Shown: positions 1-6,521 of the stretch, one piece after another | Layout: the number at the start of each line of letters is the position of its first letter | Numbering within the stretch: position 1 is the stretch's first letter | Assembly (NCBI GenBank): GCA_017390245.1 | Contig: JAFPCE010000008.1 | Location: 1-8,798, forward strand | Source: Selenomonadaceae bacterium | Lineage (GTDB): Bacteria; Bacillota; Negativicutes; Selenomonadales; Selenomonadaceae | Length of the DNA: 8,798 nt | Direction of reading: 5' to 3' | Program-made: the position numbers and the translations under genes | Notes under the pieces: model-generated | What the model saw: only the letters and a program-made list of their open reading frames with translations | Database searches by the model: none | Told to the model about the DNA's origin: nothing

Positions 1-1593
1 CTTCATACCTCTGTTATGATGAACACCCACAACGAGCATGCCATCAAAAAGCTGAAGGAGTATGGCATTACCCGTATCGTTGTAGGCCGTGAAATGACTC
101 TCTCTGAGCTGTCCCTCTTTAAGGAGCGCACAGGTCTTGAAATAGAGTACTTCATGCATGGTGATATGTGCATTGCTGAAAGCGGCCAGTGCATTCATTC
201 TGGTGTGCTCTTTGGCCAGAGCGGCAACAGAGGCCGCTGCTTAAAGCCATGCCGCTGGGCCTACAAGCTCATTGATGAGGCTACCGGTGAGGTGTTAGAC
301 ACTGATGACCAGCATGATTATAAGCTGGCCTTAAAGGACATGTGCATGTACAGAAACATCCCTGAGCTTATCCAGGCGGGGGTATTCTCCTTTAAAATCG
401 AAGGCCGCATGCGTCCAGCTGAGTTTATCCGTAACATTGTTAAAACCTATCGCAAGGCTATTGATGCCTATATTGCAGATCCTTATGGCTACCAGACTGA
501 TGAAGAGGGCTGGAAGAACCTGTATGAAAACAGAGCCAGAGACTTCACTACAACCTTTGCTCTGGGGCAGCCAGATGGCAAGGCTATCGGCTTTGACGGC
601 AGCCGTGAGCCACGTTTCTTCAGCAAGGCTGTTGAAGAGCCAGGCTTCCAGGATGACGTGCTGAAGGCAGAAGAGGACATTAACAAAGAAAATCCACAGC
701 ACCGCCTGCTTTCTGTACAGGTGGCAGATTTAGCCTCTGTGGAGGCAGCCTGCAAGAATGGTGCAGATATTGTGTACCTTTCTGGTGAAGCCTACAAGCC
801 AAAGAAGCCTTGGACCTTACAGGATGTAGAAAAGGCTATTACTATTGGCAGGGAATATGGCACAAAGATAGTTGTCAGCACGCCTCGTACTACCATGCGC
901 CGTGAATGTGGCGAGCTGGAGCAGTACCTGCAGGCTGTAAACAAGCTAGGCCCAGCTGGCATCATGGTCAGCAACTTAGGGTCCCTTAAGCTGGCACAGG
1001 AAAATACTGATTTGCCAGTACAGGCAGATTTTTCCTTTAACCTCTTTAACCACATGGCAGCAACCTTCTTAAAGAAGAACGGCCTGGTGATGGGCACTGC
1101 CTCTCTGGAGCTTTCCTTTGAGCAGTTAAAGTCCCTGGTAGAGCACTCTCCGCTGCCTATAGAAGTTATTGTCCATGGCTCCTACGAGTCCATGATCTGC
1201 GATCACAACTTTGCAGCTATGATACTGCCATACAACCATCTGGATAATCCTGAGTTTGTAAACCGCCGTTATGCCCTAAAGGACATGGCAGGTGAAACAC
1301 ATTCCCTCCGCATGGATCAGTTTGGCAGAAACCACATCATGTTTGCCAAGGATCTCTGCTATTATCCATATCTGGCCAAATTTAACGGCATTGGCGCCTT
1401 CCGCATTGAGGCCAAGGATTATGAAGCTGATTTAACAGGCTTTATCACCAAGGCTTACCGCGTGGCTCTTGACAACCTTGACCAGGGCAAGCCATACATG
1501 GATGAGTCTGTATTTAAGAAAATGCAGGAAATGGGACCTCGCAAGCTGGGGGTAGGTGTATACCGTTTCCGCCAGTCCCAGGATTCTATTTAA
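1..1593 (+). CDS. U32 family 'peptidase' (tandem U32 domains), 5' end missing
   Basis: The reading frame is already open at base 1 (codons read LHTSV before the first Met at 16), so the gene starts upstream and the Met at 16 is internal. The first U32 domain (about residues 1-160 from that Met) carries the family signature HGDMCIAESGQC with Cys52 and Cys59, then GRCLKPC (Cys75, Cys79), Cys110 and the FSFKIEGRMRPAEF block. In UbiU/UbiV-type relatives such cysteines hold a 4Fe-4S cluster. From about residue 230 a second U32-like module begins (KNGADIVYLSG, then VIVHGSYESMICDHN), with only scattered cysteines. Despite the family name, characterised members are mostly not proteases: RlhA hydroxylates 23S rRNA and UbiU/V hydroxylate a quinone ring. 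RNA or cofactor modification is therefore the more likely role, but the substrate cannot be read from sequence. No second gene is coupled downstream. Confidence 0.92.
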   Translation, partial: LHTSVMMNTHNEHAIKKLKEYGITRIVVGREMTLSELSLFKERTGLEIEYFMHGDMCIAESGQCIHSGVLFGQSGNRGRCLKPCRWAYKLIDEATGEVLDTDDQHDYKLALKDMCMYRNIPELIQAGVFSFKIEGRMRPAEFIRNIVKTYRKAIDAYIADPYGYQTDEEGWKNLYENRARDFTTTFALGQPDGKAIGFDGSREPRFFSKAVEEPGFQDDVLKAEEDINKENPQHRLLSVQVADLASVEAACKNGADIVYLSGEAYKPKKPWTLQDVEKAITIGREYGTKIVVSTPRTTMRRECGELEQYLQAVNKLGPAGIMVSNLGSLKLAQENTDLPVQADFSFNLFNHMAATFLKKNGLVMGTASLELSFEQLKSLVEHSPLPIEVIVHGSYESMICDHNFAAMILPYNHLDNPEFVNRRYALKDMAGETHSLRMDQFGRNHIMFAKDLCYYPYLAKFNGIGAFRIEAKDYEADLTGFITKAYRVALDNLDQGKPYMDESVFKKMQEMGPRKLGVGVYRFRQSQDSI

Positions 1594-1612
1594 GGTCTGG
1601 AGAAAATGTTAT

Positions 1613-1655
1613 AGCCTGCAGCCCTGGGTAACATATTTTACCTGTGGTTGCAGCT
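1613..1655 (+). terminator. Intergenic hairpin after the U32 gene
   Basis: A long imperfect hairpin: the arms at 1617-1631 and 1638-1652 pair over about 14 of 15 positions (including G-U pairs) with one C/T mismatch and a six-base loop. The stem can be extended with a bulge to 1613-1655. No T-run follows, so intrinsic termination is doubtful. It could protect the 3' end of the mRNA or be a weak terminator. The only downstream promoter candidate overlaps its 3' arm. Confidence 0.5.
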
Positions 1656-1674
1656 AGAGCTGTGTAAATATAAT
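1648..1674 (+). promoter_or_regulatory. Candidate promoter for the aminotransferase gene
   Basis: A perfect -10 box TATAAT lies at 1669-1674. The best -35 is TTGCAG at 1648-1653, inside the 3' arm of the preceding hairpin, with a short 15-base spacer. The inferred leader to the ATG at 1704 would be about 20-25 bases. The -10 is convincing by eye; the -35 is weak. Confidence 0.4.
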
Positions 1675-1688
1675 TTGTGAAATATATT

Positions 1689-1693
1689 AGGAG
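1689..1693 (+). promoter_or_regulatory. Ribosome binding site fixing the aminotransferase start
   Basis: AGGAG is followed 10 bases later by the ATG at 1704. The longer frame beginning with GTG at 1677 would place this site inside the coding region and has no ribosome site of its own, so the ATG is preferred. Confidence 0.7.
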
Positions 1694-1703
1694 TGTAGAG
1701 GAT

Positions 1704-2999
1704 ATGTCATTGGAGAAGCCAATTGGCCCTGAGGCCATTTTAGAAAAGAAAAAGAAATATATCATGCCTTGTCTGGCACATTTTTATAAAGAGCCAAAGC
1801 AGTTCGTCAAGGGTGAGATGCAGTATCTTTTTGACAGCACTGGTAAGAAATACTTAGACTGCTTTGCCGGCGTGTCTGTTATTAACTGCGGCCACTGCAA
1901 CCCTGAGATTAATGCCAAGGTAGTGCAGCAGGTACAGTCCCTGCAGCATGTGTGCAACACCTATTTGACTGAGAACTTCGTTAACCTGGCTGAGAAGCTG
2001 GCTGAGGTAACCCCAGGTGATTTGCAGAAGACATTTTTCTGCTCTACTGGTACTGAAGCCAACGAGGGCGCTATGCTGCTGGCATCTATCTACACTGGTA
2101 AGGACGAGTTTATCGCCCTTAGAAATGGCCTCCACGGCCGTACCAAGCTCACCATGAGCGTTACCGGTATCCAGATGTGGCGTACTGATCCACATCCTTG
2201 CGGCGGTATTCACTTTGCTCCTAACGCATACTGCTACCGCTGTCCATTAGGGAAGAAGTATCCAGAGTGTGACCTGGCCTGCGCCAATGCTTTAGAGGAC
2301 ATTATCAAGACCTCCACCAGCGGCCAGCCAGCAGCTCTCATTGCTGAGCCTATTCAGGGCAATGCAGGCATCATCACTCCGCCAAAGGGCTACTTTAAGC
2401 GTGTCAAGGAAATCCTGGAGAAGTACAATGCCCTGCTGATTATCGATGAGGTGCAGACAGGCTTTGGCCGTACTGGCAAGATGTTTGCCATTGAAAACTT
2501 TGACGTAGTGCCAGATATTATGACCATGGCCAAGGCACTGGGCAATGGTGCGCCTATTTCTGCCTTTACTGCCTCTGCCAAGATAGCAGATACCTATACC
2601 AAGCCAGGTGCTTCTACCCTGGGCGGTAACCCTGTATCCTCTATGGCAGGACTGGGGGTACTGCAGTACATTCAGGAGCATAACCTCAGGGAAAATGCCC
2701 TGGCAAGAGGCCAGCAGCTTTATGATGGCCTGGTGGATCTCCAGAAGAAATATCCAATCATCGGGGATATCCGTGGTATCGGCCTCATGCGTGGTGCTGA
2801 GTTCGTGCATCCAGACAAGAGCCCGGCAGCGGAAGAGCTGGACAAGGTCTTGGAGGAAATGAAGAACCGGGGCTTTATCATCGGCAAGAACGGCGTAGGC
2901 AGAAATGTCATGGCCTTCCAGCCACCGCTGGTTATCACTGAAGAGGATATTAATAACGTACTGAACACCTTAGATGATGTCATGGGTGAAGTATTGTAA
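1704..2999 (+). CDS. Class III PLP-dependent aminotransferase (AGXT2 / 4-aminobutyrate type)
   Basis: An intact protein of 431 residues, the usual length for class III (omega) aminotransferases. It would transfer an amino group from an omega-amino acid, diamine or alanine-type donor to a keto acid in the cytoplasm. Visible landmarks, numbered from the ATG at 1704: the phosphate-binding STGTEAN at 114-120; the IIDEVQTGFGRTG block with the pyridine-binding Asp248; MAKALGNGAP with the PLP-lysine Lys277; and STLGGNP around 305. A cysteine-bearing insertion (Cys177, Cys180, Cys189, Cys193, with the run CYRCPLGKKYPECDLAC) sits before the AEPIQG block and is shared by one AGXT2-like branch of this family. 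Overall it looks closest to the alanine-glyoxylate/4-aminobutyrate group, but the exact substrate cannot be assigned. It appears to be monocistronic: hairpins lie on both sides. The neighbouring U32 gene gives no metabolic clue. Confidence 0.93.
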   Translation: MSLEKPIGPEAILEKKKKYIMPCLAHFYKEPKQFVKGEMQYLFDSTGKKYLDCFAGVSVINCGHCNPEINAKVVQQVQSLQHVCNTYLTENFVNLAEKLAEVTPGDLQKTFFCSTGTEANEGAMLLASIYTGKDEFIALRNGLHGRTKLTMSVTGIQMWRTDPHPCGGIHFAPNAYCYRCPLGKKYPECDLACANALEDIIKTSTSGQPAALIAEPIQGNAGIITPPKGYFKRVKEILEKYNALLIIDEVQTGFGRTGKMFAIENFDVVPDIMTMAKALGNGAPISAFTASAKIADTYTKPGASTLGGNPVSSMAGLGVLQYIQEHNLRENALARGQQLYDGLVDLQKKYPIIGDIRGIGLMRGAEFVHPDKSPAAEELDKVLEEMKNRGFIIGKNGVGRNVMAFQPPLVITEEDINNVLNTLDDVMGEVL

Positions 3000-3007
3000 T
3001 GACATTA

Positions 3008-3039
3008 ATGGAGCTGCTACATGGTGGCTCCATCTTTGT
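3008..3039 (+). terminator. Weak terminator-like hairpin after the aminotransferase gene
   Basis: ATGGAGC at 3008-3014 pairs with GCTCCAT at 3027-3033 across a 12-base loop, followed by CTTTGT. The stem is good but the T-tract is short and interrupted, so termination may be partial. Confidence 0.45.
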
Positions 3040-3076
3040 ATATTCTGTACGCCGAAACAAAATGTGGAGGTGCAAA

Positions 3077-3181
3077 ATGAAGAACATGCCAAGCTTTCAA
3101 AGACTGATAGCCTTTCTGGCAAGCTTTTTAATCATATTTATGGCCTTTCCTGTGCCTGCAGGCAATGCCTCAGATTTTTAA
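3077..3181 (+). pseudogene. Orphan signal peptide, 5' remnant of a sensor hybrid kinase
   Basis: The ATG at 3077 has a strong ribosome site (GGAGG at 3066-3070) and encodes 34 residues before a TAA. It begins with a basic stretch (MKNMPSFQR), followed by a hydrophobic core (LIAFLASFLIIFMAF) and a plausible cleavage region PVPAGNA. This is a complete secretion signal with almost no mature protein after it. The next ORF, in another frame, holds the tail of a periplasmic solute-binding sensor domain, a membrane helix and a receiver domain. The simplest reading is that this was the start of that same sensor protein, with most of the periplasmic domain deleted and the frame lost. The alternative, a tiny secreted peptide gene, is less likely. 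Confidence 0.6.
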
Positions 3182-3953
3182 CGAGCTGGAATTCCATGAC
3201 AGCAATGTGAAGCTCAGCATCTGCATGTATATCATGAAGGGCAATGCTGGTCTCTACAGTATCCTGAACAAGTGCAACACACTGGCAGCGGAGGAGCTGC
3301 AAAGCTCTGACTATATGGATAATGCCTACGCTGAGCACAAAATGACCCTGGGGCAGATGATAAAGGAAAATATCATTGTGGTTTCACTGGCTATATTGGT
3401 AATCATCGCTTTGATGCTTTTAACCCGGAAGGCCCAGAAGGCAGAAAGGGTAGCCAGAGAACTCAATGAAGAGCTGGCCCAGACATTGCAGCAGGCAGCA
3501 GCCAGAATTGAGAAAGGAATACCTGGCAGACCTGGAACAATAGCCATAGCCAGCAGCATCCTGACAGGAAAGCGGGTGCTCCTGGCAGAGGATAACGACC
3601 TCAATGCTGAAATAGCCATAGAGATACTGAGCCAGTATGATATCACAGCCGAAAGGGCAGCAGACGGCGTCATAGCAGTAGACATGCTGCAAAAGAAGCC
3701 GGCAGGCTACTACGATATGATTCTCATGGATGTGCAGATGCCAAACATGGACGGCTACAAGGCTACTCAGGCCATCCGCCGCATGGCAGATGCAGGGAAA
3801 AATAATATACCTATCCTGGCCATGACAGCCAATGACTTTGAAGAAGACAGGCAGAATGCCCTGAAGGCAGGCATGAACGGCCATCTGGCCAAGCCAATAG
3901 ACATCGCCAAGCTGGTAGGATACATGATAAAGCTTTTACAGAAAAATAAATAG
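3165..3953 (+). pseudogene. Remnant hybrid sensor kinase: membrane helix plus receiver domain, kinase core missing
   Basis: An open frame of up to 262 codons. No candidate start has a good ribosome site; the first Met at 3165 overlaps the orphan signal peptide in another frame. Residues about 10-60 (with KGNAGLYSILNK) resemble the end of a solute-binding sensor domain (SBP_bac_3 type), and residues 68-87 form a membrane helix. Next comes a short helical linker (RVARELNEELAQTLQQ), where hybrid kinases normally enter HisKA and HATPase domains. Instead the sequence jumps at about residue 112-130 to TGKRVLLAEDN and a complete CheY-like receiver: acidic pair Glu142/Asp143, phosphoacceptor Asp189 in LMDVQMPNMDG, Thr221 and Lys243. 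There is no output domain, phosphoacceptor His or ATP site. If translated it would be a membrane-tethered receiver that depends on another kinase. A pseudogene is more likely, although the joined frame is still open. Confidence 0.75.
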
Positions 3954-3958
3954 CAATG

Positions 3959-3995
3959 AAAAAGGAGGCTGTCCCTGAGGGAAGCATCCTTTTTT
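3959..3995 (+). terminator. Rho-independent terminator (copy 1 of a related pair)
   Basis: The stem is GGAGGCTGTCCC (3964-3975) against GGGAAGCATCC (3979-3989), with a three-base loop and a small mismatch and bulge. It is flanked by A5 on the 5' side and T6 at 3990-3995. The A-tract means it could also work on the other strand. A very similar hairpin lies at 5803-5839. Confidence 0.85.
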
Positions 3996-4048
3996 ATATT
4001 AAATTTCTGGCAGACCAGGGGGATTTGGTAGCAGAACATTAATTTTAT

Positions 4049-4057
4049 TGATATAAT
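4049..4057 (+). promoter_or_regulatory. Extended -10 promoter for the ATPase-nuclease gene
   Basis: TGATATAAT is a perfect extended -10 element (TG-n-TATAAT). No good -35 is found at 17 bases upstream, which an extended -10 can tolerate. It lies between terminator copy 1 and the strong ribosome site, giving a leader of about 30 bases. Confidence 0.6.
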
Positions 4058-4077
4058 ATAGATAACTATGAGAACGT

Positions 4078-4086
4078 AAGGAGGTG
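4078..4086 (+). promoter_or_regulatory. Very strong ribosome binding site
   Basis: AAGGAGGTG, a near-complete match to the 16S anti-SD sequence, lies 5 bases before the ATG at 4092 and fixes that start. It is the strongest ribosome site in the window. Confidence 0.8.
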
Positions 4087-4091
4087 CCAGA

Positions 4092-5681
4092 ATGGGAGAT
4101 TATTTCAATCCAGGTAATCAGATGATGCAGGAAAGCCTGAATTCTGAGATATATGTGGATAAAAGCATGCTCATTGCAGCTGTAAATAAGCATATTGCCA
4201 CTAGACAGAAATATTTATGCGTCAGCAGGCCACGGCGGTTCGGCAAATCTATGGCCATGAATATGCTGGCTGCATATTACAGTATGGGTTGTGACTCTCA
4301 TGAACAGTTCAGAGGCTTAAAGATTAGCAGCGAGGCATCATACCCAGAGCATTTAAATAAACACCATGTTATACGTATTAATATGCAGGAATATCTGACC
4401 TTTGCCAGCACCATGGAAGAGCTGATAGCAAATCTGACGGAAGATTTGCTGTATGAAATGCTGGAGGAGTACCATGATTTAAAATACAGGAAAAAAGATA
4501 ATTTGATTCAGGTGATGAAGGACATGTACCGCCAGACCAAGGTGCAGTTTATCATCCTGATAGATGAATGGGACTGCATTTTCCGGGAATACCGTGAGGA
4601 TAAAAAGGCCCAGGAGAAATATCTAGACTTTTTAAGAGCCTGGCTGAAGGATCAGGAATATGCAGGGCTGGTATATATGACCGGCATCCTGCCTATCAAA
4701 AAATATGGCACCCATTCCGCATTGAATATGTTTACTGAGTATTCCATGACTGATCCTAAAGAGCTGGCACCATATTTTGGTTTTACAGAAGCTGAGGTTC
4801 AGGCACTATGTCAGGAATATCACAGGGATTTTGCTGAACTAAAGGCCTGGTACGATGGCTACTGCCTCAGATACATGAAAAATGGCCAGGAGCAAAGCTA
4901 TGATATGTATAACCCAAAAGCTGTTACAGAATCCATGTACAGCGGTGAGTGCAATACTTATTGGAATAGGACAGAAACCTATGAGGCTCTGAAAATCTAT
5001 ATTCAGATGAACTATGCTGGATTGAAGGATGATGTTATTGCCATACTGGCAGGTAAAGCTGTCAAAATTAATATTGGCACCTTCGGCAATGATATGACCA
5101 CCTTTCAGAGCAAGGATGATATTTTAACCTTACTAATACACCTAGGATATTTAAGTTATGATGCAGCTGATAAAACTGTCAGAATACCAAATAAAGAGGT
5201 ATCCATAGAGTATGTGAATGCCATTAGCACCATGCATTGGCCAGAAGTCAGCAAAGCCATCCAGGCTTCAGAGACTTTGCTAGCAGCACTTTGGGCTGGA
5301 GATGGTGATACTGTAGCAGCTGGTGTAGATAGTGCCCACGAGGAAATATCCATATTAAAGTACAATGATGAAAACTCCCTTAGCTGCACCATTGGCATGG
5401 CCTTCTACAGCGCCAGGGAGTACTATCAGTTCATCCGGGAAATGCCAGCAGGCAAAGGCTTTGCAGATATTGTACTGCTGCCACTGCAGTTCCATGCAGA
5501 TAAGCCAGCCATCCTGATAGAACTGAAATGGGATGAGGAAGCCGACACTGCCATCCGCCAGATACACGAAAAGCGCTATGAAGGGGCGTTGCAGGGATAT
5601 GAAGGCAATATCCTCCTGGCAGGCATCAGCTATGATAAGGCTGCCAAAAAGCACAGCTGCATCATCGAGAAGCTGGAATAA
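4092..5681 (+). CDS. AAA-ATPase with C-terminal PD-(D/E)XK nuclease domain (AAA-ATPase_like / DUF1703 family)
   Basis: An intact protein of 529 residues, the usual size for this family. The N-terminal part is the ATPase: the P-loop variant SRPRRFGKS at 45-53, which lacks the classic GxxxxGK spacing as is usual in this family; Walker B FIILIDEWD at 153-161; a sensor-like VYMTGILPIKKYG around 194-206; and the family mark WYDGYCL at 253-259. The C-terminal part (about 430-529) has the nuclease-like core: REMPAGKGFADIVLLP with Asp459, ILIELKW with Glu477 and Lys479, and a downstream Gln490 with RY. All core acidic residues are present, so it could be catalytically active. Such proteins are abundant and often multicopy in gut anaerobes. 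Their biological role is not established; links to mobile DNA or defence are speculation. The gene has its own promoter and terminators on both sides, so it behaves as a self-contained cassette. Confidence 0.92.
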   Translation: MGDYFNPGNQMMQESLNSEIYVDKSMLIAAVNKHIATRQKYLCVSRPRRFGKSMAMNMLAAYYSMGCDSHEQFRGLKISSEASYPEHLNKHHVIRINMQEYLTFASTMEELIANLTEDLLYEMLEEYHDLKYRKKDNLIQVMKDMYRQTKVQFIILIDEWDCIFREYREDKKAQEKYLDFLRAWLKDQEYAGLVYMTGILPIKKYGTHSALNMFTEYSMTDPKELAPYFGFTEAEVQALCQEYHRDFAELKAWYDGYCLRYMKNGQEQSYDMYNPKAVTESMYSGECNTYWNRTETYEALKIYIQMNYAGLKDDVIAILAGKAVKINIGTFGNDMTTFQSKDDILTLLIHLGYLSYDAADKTVRIPNKEVSIEYVNAISTMHWPEVSKAIQASETLLAALWAGDGDTVAAGVDSAHEEISILKYNDENSLSCTIGMAFYSAREYYQFIREMPAGKGFADIVLLPLQFHADKPAILIELKWDEEADTAIRQIHEKRYEGALQGYEGNILLAGISYDKAAKKHSCIIEKLE

Positions 5682-5699
5682 GTCAGATTTTGAGAGTAA

Positions 5700-5735
5700 A
5701 TTTTACCATAGGTAAAATCTGCCTTGGCTAGGCAG
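5700..5735 (+). other. Two adjacent small hairpins downstream of the ATPase-nuclease gene
   Basis: ATTTTACC (5700-5707) pairs perfectly with GGTAAAAT (5711-5718) over a three-base loop. It is followed at once by CTGCCT (5719-5724) pairing with AGGCAG (5730-5735) over a five-base loop. No T-run follows either. Purpose unknown: an mRNA 3' structure or part of a small RNA ending at the 5839 terminator. The rest of 5736-5802 holds nothing I can recognise. Confidence 0.4.
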
Positions 5736-5802
5736 GGCTCAATGAACGCCATATAAACAAAGCCGCTTTAGCAAAGTACTAATAAGAAAATACTGGCAAG
5801 AT

Positions 5803-5839
5803 AAAAGGATGCCTCCCATAGCAGGGAAGCATCCTTTTT
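5803..5839 (+). terminator. Rho-independent terminator (copy 2 of a related pair)
   Basis: The stem AAAAGGATGCCTCCC (5803-5817) pairs with GGGAAGCATCCTTTTT (5824-5839) with a single C/A mismatch and a six-base loop. This is a textbook intrinsic terminator with A- and T-tracts, probably active in both directions. It shares the 3' arm AGGGAAGCATCCTTTTT with the terminator at 3959-3995. Confidence 0.9.
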
Positions 5840-5906
5840 CAGTATAAAGTGATTTTTATTGTTGCTGGTGTGGACAAAATTTGCTCTGCAGCAATATATT
5901 TTATGC

Positions 5907-5937
5907 TTGACTTAAAGTTAACTTCAAGGAATATGAT
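5907..5937 (+). promoter_or_regulatory. MerR-family-type promoter with operator
   Basis: The -35 box TTGACT (5907-5912) and the -10 box TATGAT (5932-5937) are separated by exactly 19 bases, the overlong spacer typical of MerR-activated promoters. The spacer contains the inverted repeat CTTAAAGTTAACTTCAAG (5911-5928), in which 8 of 9 half-site positions match around GTTAAC. This is the operator style of MerR regulators (AdhR/NmlR-like) that control carbonyl-stress and reductase genes. It points at the aldo/keto reductase remnant that starts at 6009. No MerR regulator gene is in the window. Confidence 0.75.
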
Positions 5938-6008
5938 AGCCTTGTTATCAGGTTATAAATATTTTGCAAGGTAAATATCTTTATAAGAAGTAAGGCAGGG
6001 GATGTTAT

Positions 6009-6521
6009 ATGAAAAAAAGCTTTGCAGTCATAGCAGTATGTTTGCTGGCGGTGCTATTATGCGCTTGTGGCAGTCTAAATGCCAATACTGGCAAGAATGG
6101 CGGAGAGGAGCAGCAGGGTATGATAAAAACTGGAGAAATCAGCGTAGCTGAATTTGACATGGACAAGCACTGCGTTACATTGAACAGCGGCTATATCATG
6201 CAGAAGCTGGGGCTGGTGATGGAAGGCTGGTATCCTCTGGGGGGACGGGGATATAACAAGGAACTGATGAAAGAACCGGTATTGCAGAAAATAGCTGACA
6301 GCCATGGCGTGTCTCTGGTACAGGTCATCCTGCGCTGGAATCTGCAAAAAGGTGTAGTGGTTATCCCAGGCTCTGCCAATCCAGACCAATCAATAACAAT
6401 TTCATACATCTGGGAGGTATGCTCATGTCACAGGATACATCAAAGAAGAATTCGGCTAAGAAAAGACCATCAAGGAGCAAATGGCATCCAGCATTTTGTG
6501 CGGCTGCTGAACTGGAGCTAA
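6009..6521 (+). pseudogene. Lipoprotein aldo/keto reductase remnant, centre and C-terminus deleted
   Basis: The ATG at 6009 follows AGGGG at 5997-6001. Residues 1-20 are a lipoprotein signal with lipobox LCAC (Cys20), followed by a Gly/Asn-rich tether. Residues 54-69 (HCVTLNSGYIMQKLGL) match the first strand of an aldo/keto reductase. At residue 69/70 (about base 6216) the sequence jumps in frame to the late part of the fold: GWYPLGGRGYNKEL at 73-86, then VQVILRWNLQKGVVVIPGS, the family's C-terminal cofactor-binding region. The section in between, about half the barrel with the catalytic Asp, Tyr, Lys and His, is missing. Homology ends at about residue 126 (NPD, base 6386); the last ~44 residues read out of frame through the start of the next gene. 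It cannot work as a reductase. A secreted fragment may still be made from the intact promoter. Confidence 0.82.
6412..6417 (+). promoter_or_regulatory. Ribosome site deciding the start of the Rpn-like gene
   Basis: GGGAGG ends one base before an ATG at 6419, which is too close, and 7 bases before the in-frame ATG at 6425. This places initiation at 6425. Confidence 0.65.

Noticed and set aside
1677..1703. GTG at 1677 as the aminotransferase start
   Set aside because: The AGGAG ribosome site at 1689-1693 lies inside this extension and is well placed for the ATG at 1704.
2292..2810. A 172-codon open frame on the minus strand
   Set aside because: It lies wholly inside the intact aminotransferase gene, shows no domain or start signal, and is explained by codon bias of the real gene.
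2974..3210. A 78-codon open frame overlapping the end of the aminotransferase
   Set aside because: No ribosome site and no sensible protein. The real signal in this stretch is the signal peptide in another frame, starting at 3077.
3165..3953. A stand-alone response regulator
   Set aside because: The membrane helix and sensor tail fused in front, the orphan signal peptide and the missing output domain fit a broken hybrid kinase better.
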